Notes: generated from the sequence alone by a model not told the origin. Positions 52,957-63,229 are shown, numbered from the stretch's first letter. The stretch is 64,000 bases of DNA from Aquibacillus koreensis (GCF_025154055.1 NZ_JAOALK010000059.1:1-64000); one strand, 5' to 3'. Numbers and translations are program-made.

Positions 52957-53733
52957 TTTTAGTTCCTCCTCTTAAATTAATGGCGCATCTTATCTTTTTC
53001 AGAAAATACACCACTTTAAAATCTCTCTTCACTATCGGGATTCACTCTTTGTAATCCCCAAATGCTTATATTTTTCTTGATTGATCTTTGTCATGTGTAG
53101 TTACTGTTGTGGTTTCTAGAGGTATTATGCTTGATACGTTCATTGCTCTCCAAACTTATCAAATACATAACTTATTTAATGTAAGGGATTTCAGAGATTT
53201 TCAATACGATCCATGGCCATGAATCGTTTATTATGTTAGCATTAGCCAAAATAATTCGTCAAAAGGCAATACCATTCCAAAAATATACAAACGATTAATG
53301 CTTTTTAACTAGTTATACTGTTCCTATTAGATTTCTTGTTACAATCGACAATTTTTTTAGTTTTTTCTAATAAGTCCAATAGAAATACAAGGATAGTGTT
53401 ACTTTTAATACGTCATATTTACTATTTTTCTATATTGGCATCTCAACGTTATAACTTGATAATAAAAATTAGTTATATGTAACTATATAAGAGGATAAAT
53501 CGTATGATTAACCTGTCTTTACCTCAATCAATTCAGATAATAGGACCTAATGTTAATCAATATTACACAGATCATGCTCTTCTACCTATTTTATGTAATG
53601 TCGGTTCAAAACGACCTTTGCTCCATTAAAAATATGCTCACTTAAGAAAAAAAGCCTTACTTTTGAATTTTTAGTTATAGGTCGTCCCACCTCATGCATA
53701 CATATGAAGTAATAATCTAAGAATAGGGGGCGT
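52957..53733. other. Intergenic region upstream of xylanase
   Basis: No gene seen in about 780 bp. The left part should hold the xylanase promoter. An imperfect palindrome ATCCATGGCCATGAAT lies near 53211. The section 53300-53700 is very AT-rich with short broken frames only. No cre site or operator as clear as those before the GH16 gene was found. Confidence 0.45.
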
Positions 53734-54096
53734 ATGATGAAACAGTTATCATCCATGAAGTTAATTCGGTATGTTGTCGGTTATGTTTTTATCGCTTCAG
53801 CTATATTAAAATTACTAGTTCCTGACTTTGAAACTGCTTTTGCCAGTTATGGACTACCATACCCTGAAGTTACTGTTTTAATTGTAGCTATAATGGAACT
53901 GATCTGTGGTGGTTTGTTAATATTTGATTATTATGTTAAACAAGCTACTATTCCTTTACTCGTTATCATTGTCATCGCAATTCTTCTAACTAAAATTCCT
54001 GTCCTACATGCTGGATTCTTTCAATTCGCATTTGAAGCAAGATTGGATATTGTTCTACTTGCTTTACTTTATATTATATGGAGATCTTACAAATAG
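53734..54096 (+). CDS. DoxX-family membrane protein
   Basis: A 120-residue protein with four membrane segments (about 10-27, 45-65, 72-88, 95-117). The opening KLIRYVVGYVFIASAILKLL and the second helix VTVLIVAIMELICGGLLI, with the conserved Glu, are typical of the DoxX/DoxX-like family, thought to take part in quinone or thiol redox chemistry at the membrane. GGGGG lies before two adjacent ATGs (53734 and 53737); either could be used. It lies next to the DnaA-box cluster and has no evident partner. Confidence 0.85.
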   Translation: MMKQLSSMKLIRYVVGYVFIASAILKLLVPDFETAFASYGLPYPEVTVLIVAIMELICGGLLIFDYYVKQATIPLLVIIVIAILLTKIPVLHAGFFQFAFEARLDIVLLALLYIIWRSYK

Positions 54097-54174
54097 AGAA
54101 GTTAAGGTAACCAGATCTAAATCGGTTGTCTTTTTTAAACTTTATGCTATATAAATATACACAAAACACTGTTG

Positions 54175-54362
54175 TTATCCACAGAGTTGTACACAGAAGC
54201 TGCTAAAATATGATTATCAACAACGAAGTAGTAATTATAAACAGGTTCTCCACAAGATTTAGACAATCTAATAATTAGCCTACTCTCTATTTTGTACAAG
54301 AATAAATGTTCCCTACCATATATAGAGACTTATCCTCAGGTTTATCCACAGTCTGTGCATAA
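54175..54362. other. DnaA-box cluster
   Basis: Boxes: TTATCCACA at 54175-54183 and 54342-54350; TTATGCACA on the minus strand at 54354-54362; one-mismatch sites TTGTACACA 54187-54195, TTATCAACA 54214-54222, TTCTCCACA 54246-54254 and TTATCCTCA 54330-54338. Seven sites within 190 bp of non-coding, AT-rich DNA. Bacillus subtilis carries comparable DnaA-box clusters away from oriC that titrate DnaA. No dnaA/dnaN genes are nearby, so this is unlikely to be oriC itself. Confidence 0.72.
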
Positions 54363-54380
54363 CTTTGCTACTTACTAACA

Positions 54381-54425
54381 AAAAAAGGCAGTTATCTACA
54401 TAAGATAACTGCCTTTTACTCTTTT
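54381..54425 (-). terminator. Bidirectional terminator at end of htrA
   Basis: AAAGGCAGTTATCT and AGATAACTGCCTTT pair perfectly around a 5-nt loop; A/T runs flank both sides, so it can serve htrA and the DoxX gene. Confidence 0.9.
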
Positions 54426-55654
54426 TAATAATCTTGCGCAACTAATTCTACCGTAGTTTCATATCTTTCTCCATTTCGATAATACGTAATCGTCATAGGA
54501 TCACCGACATCTTTTTCTTGGTAAAGATGCTTTCTCAGACCTATAATATTTTGGATTTCATTTCCGTCTAAGTGGGTGATCACATCATAAGGTTCTAAGC
54601 CCGCACTACTTGCAGGTGACATTGGCTCTATACTTCTTAAATAAATACCTGAGTCAACTTCTTTAGGTAAGTATAAGCTTCTTTCCCACTCAACTTGGGC
54701 AACATCCTCTAAAGAATAAGCCTCTACACCTAAATAAGGTCGGGTTACTTTTCCTTCTGTTTCCAACTGTTTAATAATTGGAATCGCATCGTCTATAGGG
54801 ATCGCAAAGCCTATTCCCTCTACTGCTGACTGTGCAATCTTCATCGAATTAATCCCAATTAACTGTCCACTAATATTGATAAGTGCTCCACCACTGTTAC
54901 CTGGATTAATGGCAGCATCTGTCTGAATAACTTCTGCTTGCCAATCGGCCCGTCCATCTTGGTCAAAATCTTGTGGAATAGCTCGTTGTTTCCCGCTAAC
55001 AATGCCTTGTGTTACAGAACCAGATAAGTGTAATCCCAAAGGACTACCAATTGCTATAGCTGGTTCTCCTACCTTCACATTTTCAGAGTTGCCTAGTTCC
55101 ACTACTTTATCCACATGGGAAGCATCCATTTCTAAGACGGCCAAATCAGTGAATAAGTCGCTGCCTTTAAGTTCCGCAGTCACATGCGTGTCATCTGATA
55201 GAACCACTTCTATTTCATCTGCACCTGTTATTACGTGGTGATTTGTAACCACATAGGCACTTCCGTTATCTACTTTATAGATTACTCCAGAACCAGTACC
55301 AGCTTCACCAGAGCCTTGTTGTTGCCAAAAACTCCCTTGCGATTGTATGTTAACTACCCCAACTACTGCCGGTGCTACCCTTCCTACAATATCTGTAATT
55401 TGTGTAGAAACATTTACATTTAGATTTTGTGTCTCTACTGCTGGGTTCGTAGCCCGCTCCTCTTCAAAACCTTGTAAGATCCCAGTGTCTGGTTGCTGCT
55501 TAACAACGATGTCATATGGCAATAAATTGTTATTAATTAAGGTAGGAAGCGCAACTGCAAATAAAAAGATACCAACAACTAGACCAAGTACTGCTGGATA
55601 TAGCCAATTACTTCGCCTTCTTGCTCTTCGATAATGACTATCATAATACCCCAT
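54425..55654 (-). CDS. htrA: Membrane-anchored HtrA-type serine protease
   Basis: A trypsin-like quality-control protease of the HtrC/YyxA type, 409 residues. A membrane segment near 18-40 anchors it with the protease outside. The triad is His in VVTNHHVITG, Asp in SDLFTDLAVLEM, and Ser in NPGNSGGALIN; a PDZ domain fills about 290-400. A short DFDQDGRADW insert before QTDAAINPGNSGG looks like a calcium loop and is seen in near relatives. The gene closes the wal cluster, 65 nt after walJ, as in Bacillus subtilis where yyxA follows yycJ. Confidence 0.94.
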   Translation of the reverse strand: MGYYDSHYRRARRRSNWLYPAVLGLVVGIFLFAVALPTLINNNLLPYDIVVKQQPDTGILQGFEEERATNPAVETQNLNVNVSTQITDIVGRVAPAVVGVVNIQSQGSFWQQQGSGEAGTGSGVIYKVDNGSAYVVTNHHVITGADEIEVVLSDDTHVTAELKGSDLFTDLAVLEMDASHVDKVVELGNSENVKVGEPAIAIGSPLGLHLSGSVTQGIVSGKQRAIPQDFDQDGRADWQAEVIQTDAAINPGNSGGALINISGQLIGINSMKIAQSAVEGIGFAIPIDDAIPIIKQLETEGKVTRPYLGVEAYSLEDVAQVEWERSLYLPKEVDSGIYLRSIEPMSPASSAGLEPYDVITHLDGNEIQNIIGLRKHLYQEKDVGDPMTITYYRNGERYETTVELVAQDY

Positions 55655-55719
55655 CTTAACAGTCCTTTCTTATTAATCCTCGGTTCCTGTTAATATAGTT
55701 TGGCTTTTGTCCAGTAAAT

Positions 55720-56517
55720 TTAAACAACTTTATATAAAGGTGTTGGATTACTTGGGTCGGTATCATGTATTTCCAAGCTGTCTCCTATTGTAAATCCATT
55801 GTCATTTAAGTGATTTTCTACTGACATCCTTGCTAATTCTTTCATATTATTATCTTTACTTAAATGCGCCAAATAAATACGCTTCGTATTATTGCCAATG
55901 ATATCTGTTAGAGCGATTGCACAATCATCATTCGATACGTGACCGGAATCACCTAAGATTCGACGCTTTACATTCCATGGGTAACGTCCCATACGTAACA
56001 TGGAGACATCATGGTTTGATTCAAATATAAGCGCATCAGCATTTTCTACCGTCTTCTTGATTCGTTCAGATACATAACCAAGGTCAGTGACAAGTGCTAC
56101 TTTCTTTCCTTCATGATGGAACGTGTAAAACATAGGCTCCGCTGCGTCATGAGATACACCGAAAGATTCCACATCTAAATCTCCAAACGTTTTTACTTCT
56201 TCCATATTAAATACATACTTTTGATCTAAGCTTAACTTTCCTATTGCGTTCTCCATTGCTTTCCATGTTTTTTCATTTGCATATATGGGTAGATTAAAGC
56301 GTCTAGCTAGAATGCCTAATCCCTTAATGTGGTCACTGTGTTCATGCGTTACTAAGATTTTTGTTATCTCTTCTGGATTAAGATCTGCTTCCATAAATAA
56401 CCGTTCGATTTCTTTTCCACTTAAACCTGCATCTACTAATATCTTTTCTTTTTCCGTTCCAATATAAAATGCGTTCCCCGAACTTCCAGATGCAAGCACA
56501 CTAAAACTTAAAGTCAT
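55720..56517 (-). CDS. walJ: Metallo-beta-lactamase-fold exonuclease-like protein WalJ (YycJ)
   Basis: A 265-residue metallo-beta-lactamase-fold protein. The metal motif is [19 protein letters not shown] (about 55-73), with the further His and Asp ligands in HLSKD and SNHD. YycJ/WalJ homologues have DNA exonuclease activity linked to mismatch repair, although they travel with the wall-stress operon. Length is as usual. The start follows GGAGTGGAGAGC. It follows walI by 15 nt and is co-transcribed. Confidence 0.94.
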   Translation of the reverse strand: MTLSFSVLASGSSGNAFYIGTEKEKILVDAGLSGKEIERLFMEADLNPEEITKILVTHEHSDHIKGLGILARRFNLPIYANEKTWKAMENAIGKLSLDQKYVFNMEEVKTFGDLDVESFGVSHDAAEPMFYTFHHEGKKVALVTDLGYVSERIKKTVENADALIFESNHDVSMLRMGRYPWNVKRRILGDSGHVSNDDCAIALTDIIGNNTKRIYLAHLSKDNNMKELARMSVENHLNDNGFTIGDSLEIHDTDPSNPTPLYKVV

Positions 56518-56532
56518 TTGCTCTCCACTCCA

Positions 56533-57492
56533 TTAGTCATTGATATTTGTTGTTAATTGAGTGATTATTTCTTCTATGAAATTTTCTTTCTCTTCTTCTT
56601 CTTCTAGGTTCTTACCATTGCTAAAGATCTCTATCTGCGTTCTATTCGTAGTTCGAAAATCCTGCACAAAGCTATCTATTGTATTAGCTAAGAAGGTGTC
56701 CTCATCTCTCGCAAAATAATGGCCTTCAATCGCATTTACAAGAAAACTCTCCCGATTATCCCGCTCGCTAACCGTAATTTTCCATGTTGGATTCAATACT
56801 TGTACACCATATGGTGAAGGGATTAAATTATGGTATCCAAGCTCTGCTTTTTCAATGGTTTGTTCTGACCTAATAACTTTTGCATTATTGAAAAGTGTTG
56901 AAACGGCATTATAATCGGTGATTAGCGTTCTATCTTCTTTAGGCTCATCTACCTCTACAAGCATTGTTTGTATATAACCAATCATCTCATTATCCTCATT
57001 TAATTGAATTAATAATAAACCTGCTCGATTAAAATAAATAGGTCGCTCCATCGTTTGAAAATAGACAATTATGTTCGTATCTTCTTCCTCATCCCACTTC
57101 ACATATTGATCACTATTTAGAAATGAATTTTGTAACGTTTCTGGTTTTATGCTTTCGACATTAATTGGTACTGGTTCTTTAAATCTAGAAATAATGGTTG
57201 TGTTGTTAACAACTGCTATATCTTGATTTGGTAAGGATTTTAATGTACTTATTTCTTCCTCAGAAAATTCTTTACTTGCAGCAGTAATTAATGGTTCTTT
57301 CATTACTTGATCACGCGATAAAATTTCTGTACCGTATAAATTTACACTTAAATCCTCTTCTGTAGAGGATACTTGAGGTATAGTGGTAATTTCGGATTTC
57401 TGACTAGCTAGATATTGACGAAGTAAGAAAAGATCTAAAACTAAGAAGCATATAATAAATAGTGTCTTAATTTGACTCCACTGCACTATCAA
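56533..57492 (-). CDS. walI: WalK-modulating protein WalI (YycI)
   Basis: A single-pass membrane protein of 319 residues: short cytosolic start, helix at about 8-25 (IKTLFIICFLVLDLFLLRQY), and a large extracytoplasmic part of the YycI fold (VNLYGTEILSRDQVM; LGYHNLIPSPYGVQVLNPTWKI). It forms a complex with WalH and WalK and tunes the kinase. Its start overlaps the end of walH by 26 nt, so the two are translationally coupled. The C-terminal tail KNLEEEEEKENFIEEI is unusually acidic. Confidence 0.93.
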   Translation of the reverse strand: MIVQWSQIKTLFIICFLVLDLFLLRQYLASQKSEITTIPQVSSTEEDLSVNLYGTEILSRDQVMKEPLITAASKEFSEEEISTLKSLPNQDIAVVNNTTIISRFKEPVPINVESIKPETLQNSFLNSDQYVKWDEEEDTNIIVYFQTMERPIYFNRAGLLLIQLNEDNEMIGYIQTMLVEVDEPKEDRTLITDYNAVSTLFNNAKVIRSEQTIEKAELGYHNLIPSPYGVQVLNPTWKITVSERDNRESFLVNAIEGHYFARDEDTFLANTIDSFVQDFRTTNRTQIEIFSNGKNLEEEEEKENFIEEIITQLTTNIND

Positions 57493-58795
57493 CGCCTCCT
57501 ACTTCTTTTGGTTCTTTAAATTCGCTCCATCCACTATGTCCCTTAATAAACCAAGCAGGAGTTAACTTAAAGACTTGTCCACCTAGTTCTTCAATTTTAT
57601 ACCCAAGCGCAACATCAAAAATGGTCATCGATTGATATTGCTTATTTAATTCTAAAATACTTATGAGTTCGTTAGCATCAATTAGCTCCTCCTGACCTAA
57701 TTCTTGCATATACTCGGCCTCATTCAACTGGATTAATGGTCGATTATACTGATACACGGTTTGATTGTTCCATTGGATTGTGATCGCAGAATAAATATCC
57801 TTTTCAAATATGGAATACCCATTATAATTTAAGCGATATTTCACTGTACTTTTGTCCAAGTCTGATAGTACATATTGATAATCTTTATGCGTGGTCCAGC
57901 CTTTATGTGCATTTAACCATTGTATCGTCTCATTTATGAGTTGTTCCCTTTTGATGTCTCCGTTTGTAAAATCTGTCATATTCATAAAATCCATGTGGTA
58001 TGTGTTCTTATTTAGCTCTCTATATCCATCTGTAAAAGTCTCACTATCTGCAGAAATTCTAGTCCAATGAAGGGCTGATGGATTAACGAATAGCAAATTC
58101 TTTAAAGGTGTTATTCCAATGGTTTGGTAACGTACTATATGTTTCTTCATATTCGCTTCTTTAGGCAAATAGATCCTTTGATTCGCACTATTCTCAAATA
58201 AAGTATATTCCACCATATTAGAGCTATTATATTTGTTTCTTAATGAATCCATTACAGTAGCTGCACTCTGAATACTTGCATTTATGGTTATCCCATTTTC
58301 AGTATTCCTAAAATGAATGTGATTTTTGGTTCGATCCTCGTCCATCGATATATACATACGATCAAAAGTACTCTCTGGTATAACCGTTGAGTCTTTATCT
58401 ACCCTAAATAAATCTGCAATAAAATCTGCTGGTATCGCAGTCGGAAAGATTACTTCAATTTGGTTCAAATCATTTGGACTAAAATCCTCACCTTCATAAT
58501 CCGGATTAAAGTCAAATAGCGCCCAATTTAACATTTGATCATAGAGCTGTGTTTCTTTTTGCTTATTTAAAAATCCTTTCGGTTGACCCTCTTCCATGTG
58601 AAAGATAATCATATTAGGTTTTATAACTGATTTCTTTGTTTCATCTGCATTTCCATTCAAAGATGCAGGTATTGGGTCTCTGTCTTCCTCATTTACATCA
58701 TAATTTGTTTCAGAATTCCAAAGTGTGAAAGTCATGACTAAACTAAGTCCCACTAAGAAAGTTAGGATGAATGTTTTCACTTTTTCAATTTTCAT
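57467..58795 (-). CDS. walH: WalK-modulating protein WalH (YycH)
   Basis: A 442-residue membrane-anchored protein of the YycH family: helix at about 7-27 (VKTFILTFLVGLSLVMTFTLWNS), then extracytoplasmic domains with FPTAIPADFIADLF, LLFVNPSALHWTRIS and LGYKIEELGGQVFKLTPAWF. Together with WalI it holds WalK in check in Bacillus subtilis (and activates it in Staphylococcus). Its start shares a base with the walK stop. Family assignment is clear from order and sequence. Confidence 0.94.
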   Translation of the reverse strand: MKIEKVKTFILTFLVGLSLVMTFTLWNSETNYDVNEEDRDPIPASLNGNADETKKSVIKPNMIIFHMEEGQPKGFLNKQKETQLYDQMLNWALFDFNPDYEGEDFSPNDLNQIEVIFPTAIPADFIADLFRVDKDSTVIPESTFDRMYISMDEDRTKNHIHFRNTENGITINASIQSAATVMDSLRNKYNSSNMVEYTLFENSANQRIYLPKEANMKKHIVRYQTIGITPLKNLLFVNPSALHWTRISADSETFTDGYRELNKNTYHMDFMNMTDFTNGDIKREQLINETIQWLNAHKGWTTHKDYQYVLSDLDKSTVKYRLNYNGYSIFEKDIYSAITIQWNNQTVYQYNRPLIQLNEAEYMQELGQEELIDANELISILELNKQYQSMTIFDVALGYKIEELGGQVFKLTPAWFIKGHSGWSEFKEPKEVGGVDSAVESN

Positions 58796-60642
58796 TATTT
58801 TTCCCCCCGCTTTCTATTAATAAGCGGAAGTGTAAAGAGAATCGTTGTCCCCTTACCTTCTTGACTTTCTGCCCATATTTGCCCATGATGTGCTTCAATT
58901 ATTTCTTTAGCAATTGCTAATCCAAGACCTGTTCCACCTAATTCTCTTGACCTTGCCTTATCCGCACGGTAAAATCGGTCAAATATTTTATCTAGTTTCT
59001 CAGGTGCTATTCCTAATCCTTGATCAGAAATAGATATTTTGACTTTTTGTCTTACTTTCACAACTTTAAATTTAATTTTTCCACCTTCTGGAGAGTACTT
59101 AAACGCATTGGACATGACATTATCTATGACCTGCGTAATCTTGTCTTTATCGATCCACAAGAATAAACTATCTTTAGGCAACTGTCGCTCTATGATGATA
59201 TTCTCTGTTTTATTCACTTCGAATCGATCGATAATATGGTGAAAGAAAGGGGTGATATTTACTCTTTCTTTATACATCGTTTGTTCTTTATGATCCATTT
59301 TTGATAATTGTAATAAATCATTGACTAAACGTATCATTCGTTCTGTTTCATTCTGTGTCACTTCAAGAAAACGTGGTGCTATCTCCTTATCCTCCCATGC
59401 ACCATCCGTCAAAGCCTCTAAATAGCTTCTCATTGTTGTTAGCGGTGTACGTAATTCGTGAGAAACATTTGATACAAATTCTCTACGTTCTCTCTCAACT
59501 TTTTCTTGTTCCGTTACGTCACTTATTACCGTAATTAAACCGTTGAATTGATCATACTCATCCAACACAACAGAGAAATTCGCCTTTATTAGGAAAAATT
59601 GTTCGTCATCACTAAAATCAATGGTGATCGATCCAGTTTCCTGAAAGTCCATTAAATCTACAATCTGATCTTCCAGTTGGAGTACATCTATTAATGCTTT
59701 CCCTTTTATCTCTTCAAATGTCTTCCCAATTAACTCAGAAGCTGGAACATTCATTAACGTAACAACTCCAGTTTCATCTGCAGCAATTACGCCATCAGAC
59801 ATATTAGAGAGAACAGAACTTAATTTCCTACGCTCTTCTTCTGTTGTATGATTAGCATGCCTTAACTTATCATTCATATCGTTAAAGGTTGTTGCTAACT
59901 GTCCAATTTCATCTCCACCATACACATTAACTCTTTTGGAAAAGTCACCGGTGGACATAATCATCGCTTGCTTTCTCATTTCAGAGATTGGTTTTGTGAT
60001 CGATCTCGCTACCAATATACCAACAAGAACAGAAACGATTATTGCAATAATGGTCCCGTTCAAGAAGATTTTATTAATTTCTTCTAATTGGGTATAGACT
60101 TCTTCTTTTGATGTTTCAATAACTAAAACGCCAATAGGCTTATCTTCTTCACTAACTTCTAACGGCTCAATCCTTACATACATTCGATCCCGGTCCCTAG
60201 TATAATTATCTCGATACATATATTCTCTAGGTTCACCGTAAAGAAATACTAAATTAACGCCATTTTCGCCAGTAACCCGTTTGCCAACACGATCAGTTTG
60301 ATTGTTATTCGTTCCAATTATTCGATTTTGTCGATCAATAACCTGTAAGTCTGTATAAAAACCTGTATTTGGTCCTGCATAGAGGTCCAATATATCTTCA
60401 ACTGCATCCTGAAGCGATGGACCCTCACCATCTTCGGAACGTTCTTTTAGAAATTCTCTTTCCAGGTTATTGCTTAAAACATCAATACGTTGTTCAATGT
60501 TTTGCTCAAAGCTACTTTCTAAATTTTCCTTTAATTTCTGAGCAAAATATGCACTGACTACTTGGATTGCTAGTAGTAACAATAACACTAACACGATAAC
60601 GATTTTAAATTGTATGGACTGAAAAAAGCTTACTTTCTTCAT
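58795..60642 (-). CDS. walK: Cell-wall sensor histidine kinase WalK
   Basis: Essential kinase sensing cell-wall state, 615 residues. Order: helix 1 (about 12-32), extracytoplasmic PAS-like domain (33-185), helix 2 (about 187-207), HAMP (208-260), PAS (about 270-370), HisKA with FVSNVSHELRTPLTTMRSYLEAL carrying the phosphorylated His (about 390), and HATPase with DNVMSNAFKYSPEGG, DQGLGI and GTGLGLAIAKEIIEAH. It lies 8 nt after walR. Everything typical of the family is intact. Confidence 0.97.
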   Translation of the reverse strand: MKKVSFFQSIQFKIVIVLVLLLLLAIQVVSAYFAQKLKENLESSFEQNIEQRIDVLSNNLEREFLKERSEDGEGPSLQDAVEDILDLYAGPNTGFYTDLQVIDRQNRIIGTNNNQTDRVGKRVTGENGVNLVFLYGEPREYMYRDNYTRDRDRMYVRIEPLEVSEEDKPIGVLVIETSKEEVYTQLEEINKIFLNGTIIAIIVSVLVGILVARSITKPISEMRKQAMIMSTGDFSKRVNVYGGDEIGQLATTFNDMNDKLRHANHTTEEERRKLSSVLSNMSDGVIAADETGVVTLMNVPASELIGKTFEEIKGKALIDVLQLEDQIVDLMDFQETGSITIDFSDDEQFFLIKANFSVVLDEYDQFNGLITVISDVTEQEKVERERREFVSNVSHELRTPLTTMRSYLEALTDGAWEDKEIAPRFLEVTQNETERMIRLVNDLLQLSKMDHKEQTMYKERVNITPFFHHIIDRFEVNKTENIIIERQLPKDSLFLWIDKDKITQVIDNVMSNAFKYSPEGGKIKFKVVKVRQKVKISISDQGLGIAPEKLDKIFDRFYRADKARSRELGGTGLGLAIAKEIIEAHHGQIWAESQEGKGTTILFTLPLINRKRGEK

Positions 60643-60650
60643 ATAAAATA

Positions 60651-61355
60651 TTACTCCTGTTCAGGATTTCTTAGATAATATCCAACACCTCTTCTAGTTA
60701 CAATCCATAAAGGATTACTAGGGTTGTCTTCTATTTTCTCCCTTAATCGCCTTACCGTTACATCAACTGTTCTTACATCACCGTAATAGTCATATCCCCA
60801 TACCGTTTCTAAAAGGTGCTCTCGAGTCATTACTTGCCCAATGTGTCGAGATAAATAATGGAGTAATTCAAACTCACGATGCGTTAATTCAATTTGCTTT
60901 GCATCCTTTGTAACGGTATAGGCATCTGGATGAATGACAAGTGATCCAATTTTTATATCTTTATTTGCTCGTGTTTGATCTGCTGGGACTTGTTGTTGTC
61001 TTCTTAAGTTTGCTTTCACACGTGCAATAACTTCCCTATTACTAAAAGGTTTGGTTACGTAATCATCTGCACCTAATTCAAGCCCTAATACTTTGTCTAT
61101 TTCAGAATCTTTTGCCGTAATCATAATAATTGGCATTGTATATTTTTTACGTACTTCTCTACACACTTCATTTCCATCTTTATTAGGTAACATAATATCT
61201 AATAAAAGAAGATCTGGGTTTTCCTGTTCAGTTAATCGAATCGCTTCATCACCGTCATATGCACAAACTACCTGATATCCTTCTTTTTCTAGATTAAATT
61301 TCAAAATATCGGCAATTGGCTTTTCATCATCAACAACTAGAATTTTTTGACTCAT
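60651..61355 (-). CDS. walR: Response regulator WalR
   Basis: Essential OmpR-type regulator of autolysins and wall genes, 234 residues. Receiver (1-120): acidic DDE at 8-10, phosphorylated Asp in [13 protein letters not shown] (about 53), Thr in MITAKD, Lys in TKPFSNRE. C-terminal winged helix (about 135-230) with [20 protein letters not shown] and [14 protein letters not shown], the recognition helix that reads TGTWAH repeats. It heads the wal operon (walRKHIJ, then htrA). Confidence 0.97.
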   Translation of the reverse strand: MSQKILVVDDEKPIADILKFNLEKEGYQVVCAYDGDEAIRLTEQENPDLLLLDIMLPNKDGNEVCREVRKKYTMPIIMITAKDSEIDKVLGLELGADDYVTKPFSNREVIARVKANLRRQQQVPADQTRANKDIKIGSLVIHPDAYTVTKDAKQIELTHREFELLHYLSRHIGQVMTREHLLETVWGYDYYGDVRTVDVTVRRLREKIEDNPSNPLWIVTRRGVGYYLRNPEQE

Positions 61356-61485
61356 AAACTACACATCCTTCACAGGCTTTAGTTAACTCTCATTCTACAT
61401 TAATTTCAAATAAATGTCTTTTTATTCTATAAGAAAGGAATACTTAATGTGCTATTTCCTTTAACTACTAGTACAAAATGATATA

Positions 61486-61518
61486 AAACCCTTGTTGCAC
61501 GCATACAACAAGGGTTGG
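61486..61518 (-). terminator. Terminator after M23 endopeptidase gene
   Basis: AACCCTTGTTG and CAACAAGGGTT pair perfectly around a 9-nt loop; the minus-strand tail is TTTTATAT. It separates the endopeptidase from walR. Confidence 0.88.
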
Positions 61519-61558
61519 TTTAGTTTATATTTGATTAGGGTAATACATAACTATCTAA

Positions 61559-63013
61559 TTAAAATAATCCTGCTGGGTTTTGTAAAGATCCATTTTTATA
61601 TACTTCAAAATGTAAGTGAACACCAGTAGAGTTACCAGTAGAACCCATAACACCAATTTGACTTCCCTTTGTAACAGTCTGTCCTACTTTAGCATTAATC
61701 GAAGACAAGTGTGCGTACACGGTTCTATATCCGTTATTATGATTAATTACTACTTTATTTCCGTAACCACCGTCCCAGCCAGCAGATACCACTGTACCAT
61801 TATCAGCTGCAAGGATAGAACGGTTACTTACACCAGCAATATCAATACCTTTGTGGTGAGATCCCCATCTCATTCCTACATGACTTGTAATATGGCCACC
61901 GACTGCAGGCCATTGGAATTGACCAGATCCTCTAGAAGGTACAACTTTTGTCCCTTTTAGTACAATCTTTTTAACCGGTTCTTTCGTAACTGTTTCCTCG
62001 ACTACTTCTTTTTTAGCTTGTTTACCATTCACTTTTTCAATTACATAATGGACTTCTTTCTTACCTTCTTGTCCATCTTGTTTCACTTTTGTATCGCCTT
62101 TATATAAGTCATCCGTTTCAACTACTTCTGATTCGTAGTTAATTGTTTCTTCAACTAGTTTTTCTTCTTTTATAATCACATTAAGAAATGGCTGATAAGC
62201 TGTAACATTTAGTTCTTGACCAATTTGTAAAACGGAATCTTCATCAAGTTCTGGATTTAATTCTAATAATTGCTCCATTTCAAGGTCATATTTGATGGCA
62301 ATTGCACCTAGTACTTCGCCTTCATCAACTGCGTGTTTTTTATCTTCTAATGTACCTTTTTCTAATAGCTTTTGACCTTGTTCTTCTGTAATTATTTCAT
62401 CTGGAGAAACTTTTTCTTCCGACATTGAAACTTCTTCAGATAGTTGAACGTCTATTATTTTAGAATCACCAACAGATAAAGAGACTTCTTGTTCTTCATC
62501 TTGTTGATCTTGCTCTTCTAGTTGTTTAATAATTTCAAGGTCCACATATTTTGCTTTAAAATGATCTAAAGTTGTCTTGGCAGTTTCCTCATCTTTAAAA
62601 TAGCCAAGTACTTTTTCACCAATTTTAACTTGGTATGATTCAACCATAATTGATAATTCATCATCTAATACTTCTATAACGTCACTATTTGAAGTATTTG
62701 GACGGAAGACCTTTTCTTCCACATAGGAAACCTTTTCACCAGCAACAAAGTTATAATCTGTGTACTGTTCTTCTTTTTCATCTATTAGATCATCTATATA
62801 AGATTGAATTACTTCCTTGCTATTTACCATACCAACGTGTTCACCATCAACATATACATGAAATACTGTTGATAATTCTAAATCATCTGCGAATGCAACA
62901 TTAAATGTTAGCCCCAGACCTAATGCTGTTGTAATAATTGTCTTCTTCGCTAGACTCATTGATTTAGAATCTGTTATTTTCATTGGTTTAGTTTCCATCA
63001 TACTCTTCCACAT
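61559..63013 (-). CDS. Secreted peptidoglycan DD-metallopeptidase (LysM-G5-M23)
   Basis: A 484-residue exported wall hydrolase. Signal peptide or anchor helix at about 24-42 (AKKTIITTALGLGLTFNVAFA), a charged stalk with YycH-independent VHVYVDGEHVGMV-type repeats, a LysM domain (about 225-272; VLGAIAIKYDLEMEQLLELNPELDED), a G5 domain (about 275-355; YESEVVETDDLYKGDTKVKQ), and a C-terminal M23 peptidase (about 365-484) with zinc-site parts HHKGIDIAG and HLHFEVYKNG. It would cut peptide cross-links. AGGAGG stands 8 nt before the ATG. Placed between walR and purA, it is a plausible WalR target. Confidence 0.92.
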   Translation of the reverse strand: MWKSMMETKPMKITDSKSMSLAKKTIITTALGLGLTFNVAFADDLELSTVFHVYVDGEHVGMVNSKEVIQSYIDDLIDEKEEQYTDYNFVAGEKVSYVEEKVFRPNTSNSDVIEVLDDELSIMVESYQVKIGEKVLGYFKDEETAKTTLDHFKAKYVDLEIIKQLEEQDQQDEEQEVSLSVGDSKIIDVQLSEEVSMSEEKVSPDEIITEEQGQKLLEKGTLEDKKHAVDEGEVLGAIAIKYDLEMEQLLELNPELDEDSVLQIGQELNVTAYQPFLNVIIKEEKLVEETINYESEVVETDDLYKGDTKVKQDGQEGKKEVHYVIEKVNGKQAKKEVVEETVTKEPVKKIVLKGTKVVPSRGSGQFQWPAVGGHITSHVGMRWGSHHKGIDIAGVSNRSILAADNGTVVSAGWDGGYGNKVVINHNNGYRTVYAHLSSINAKVGQTVTKGSQIGVMGSTGNSTGVHLHFEVYKNGSLQNPAGLF

Positions 63014-63229
63014 GTTACAGTCCTCCTACTACATTGCAACTTACACATGTATGTTTATCTGATTCAGTTATTTTGTAAAATTTATGTAGCATCTCTATTA
63101 ATGCCTATTTTAATCTACCACAGATAGAGTCCATAATTAAATAGTTTTCAAGGTAATGTAAAGAAACTGTATCATTACTTCCAAAATCCTCCTATTTTTC
63201 TACTGTTTATTACACCATTTCGTTTATAA

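Noticed and set aside
54175-54362. Chromosome origin oriC
   Set aside because: No dnaA, dnaN, recF or rpmH nearby, and flanking genes are DoxX and htrA; a DnaA-box cluster outside oriC fits better.
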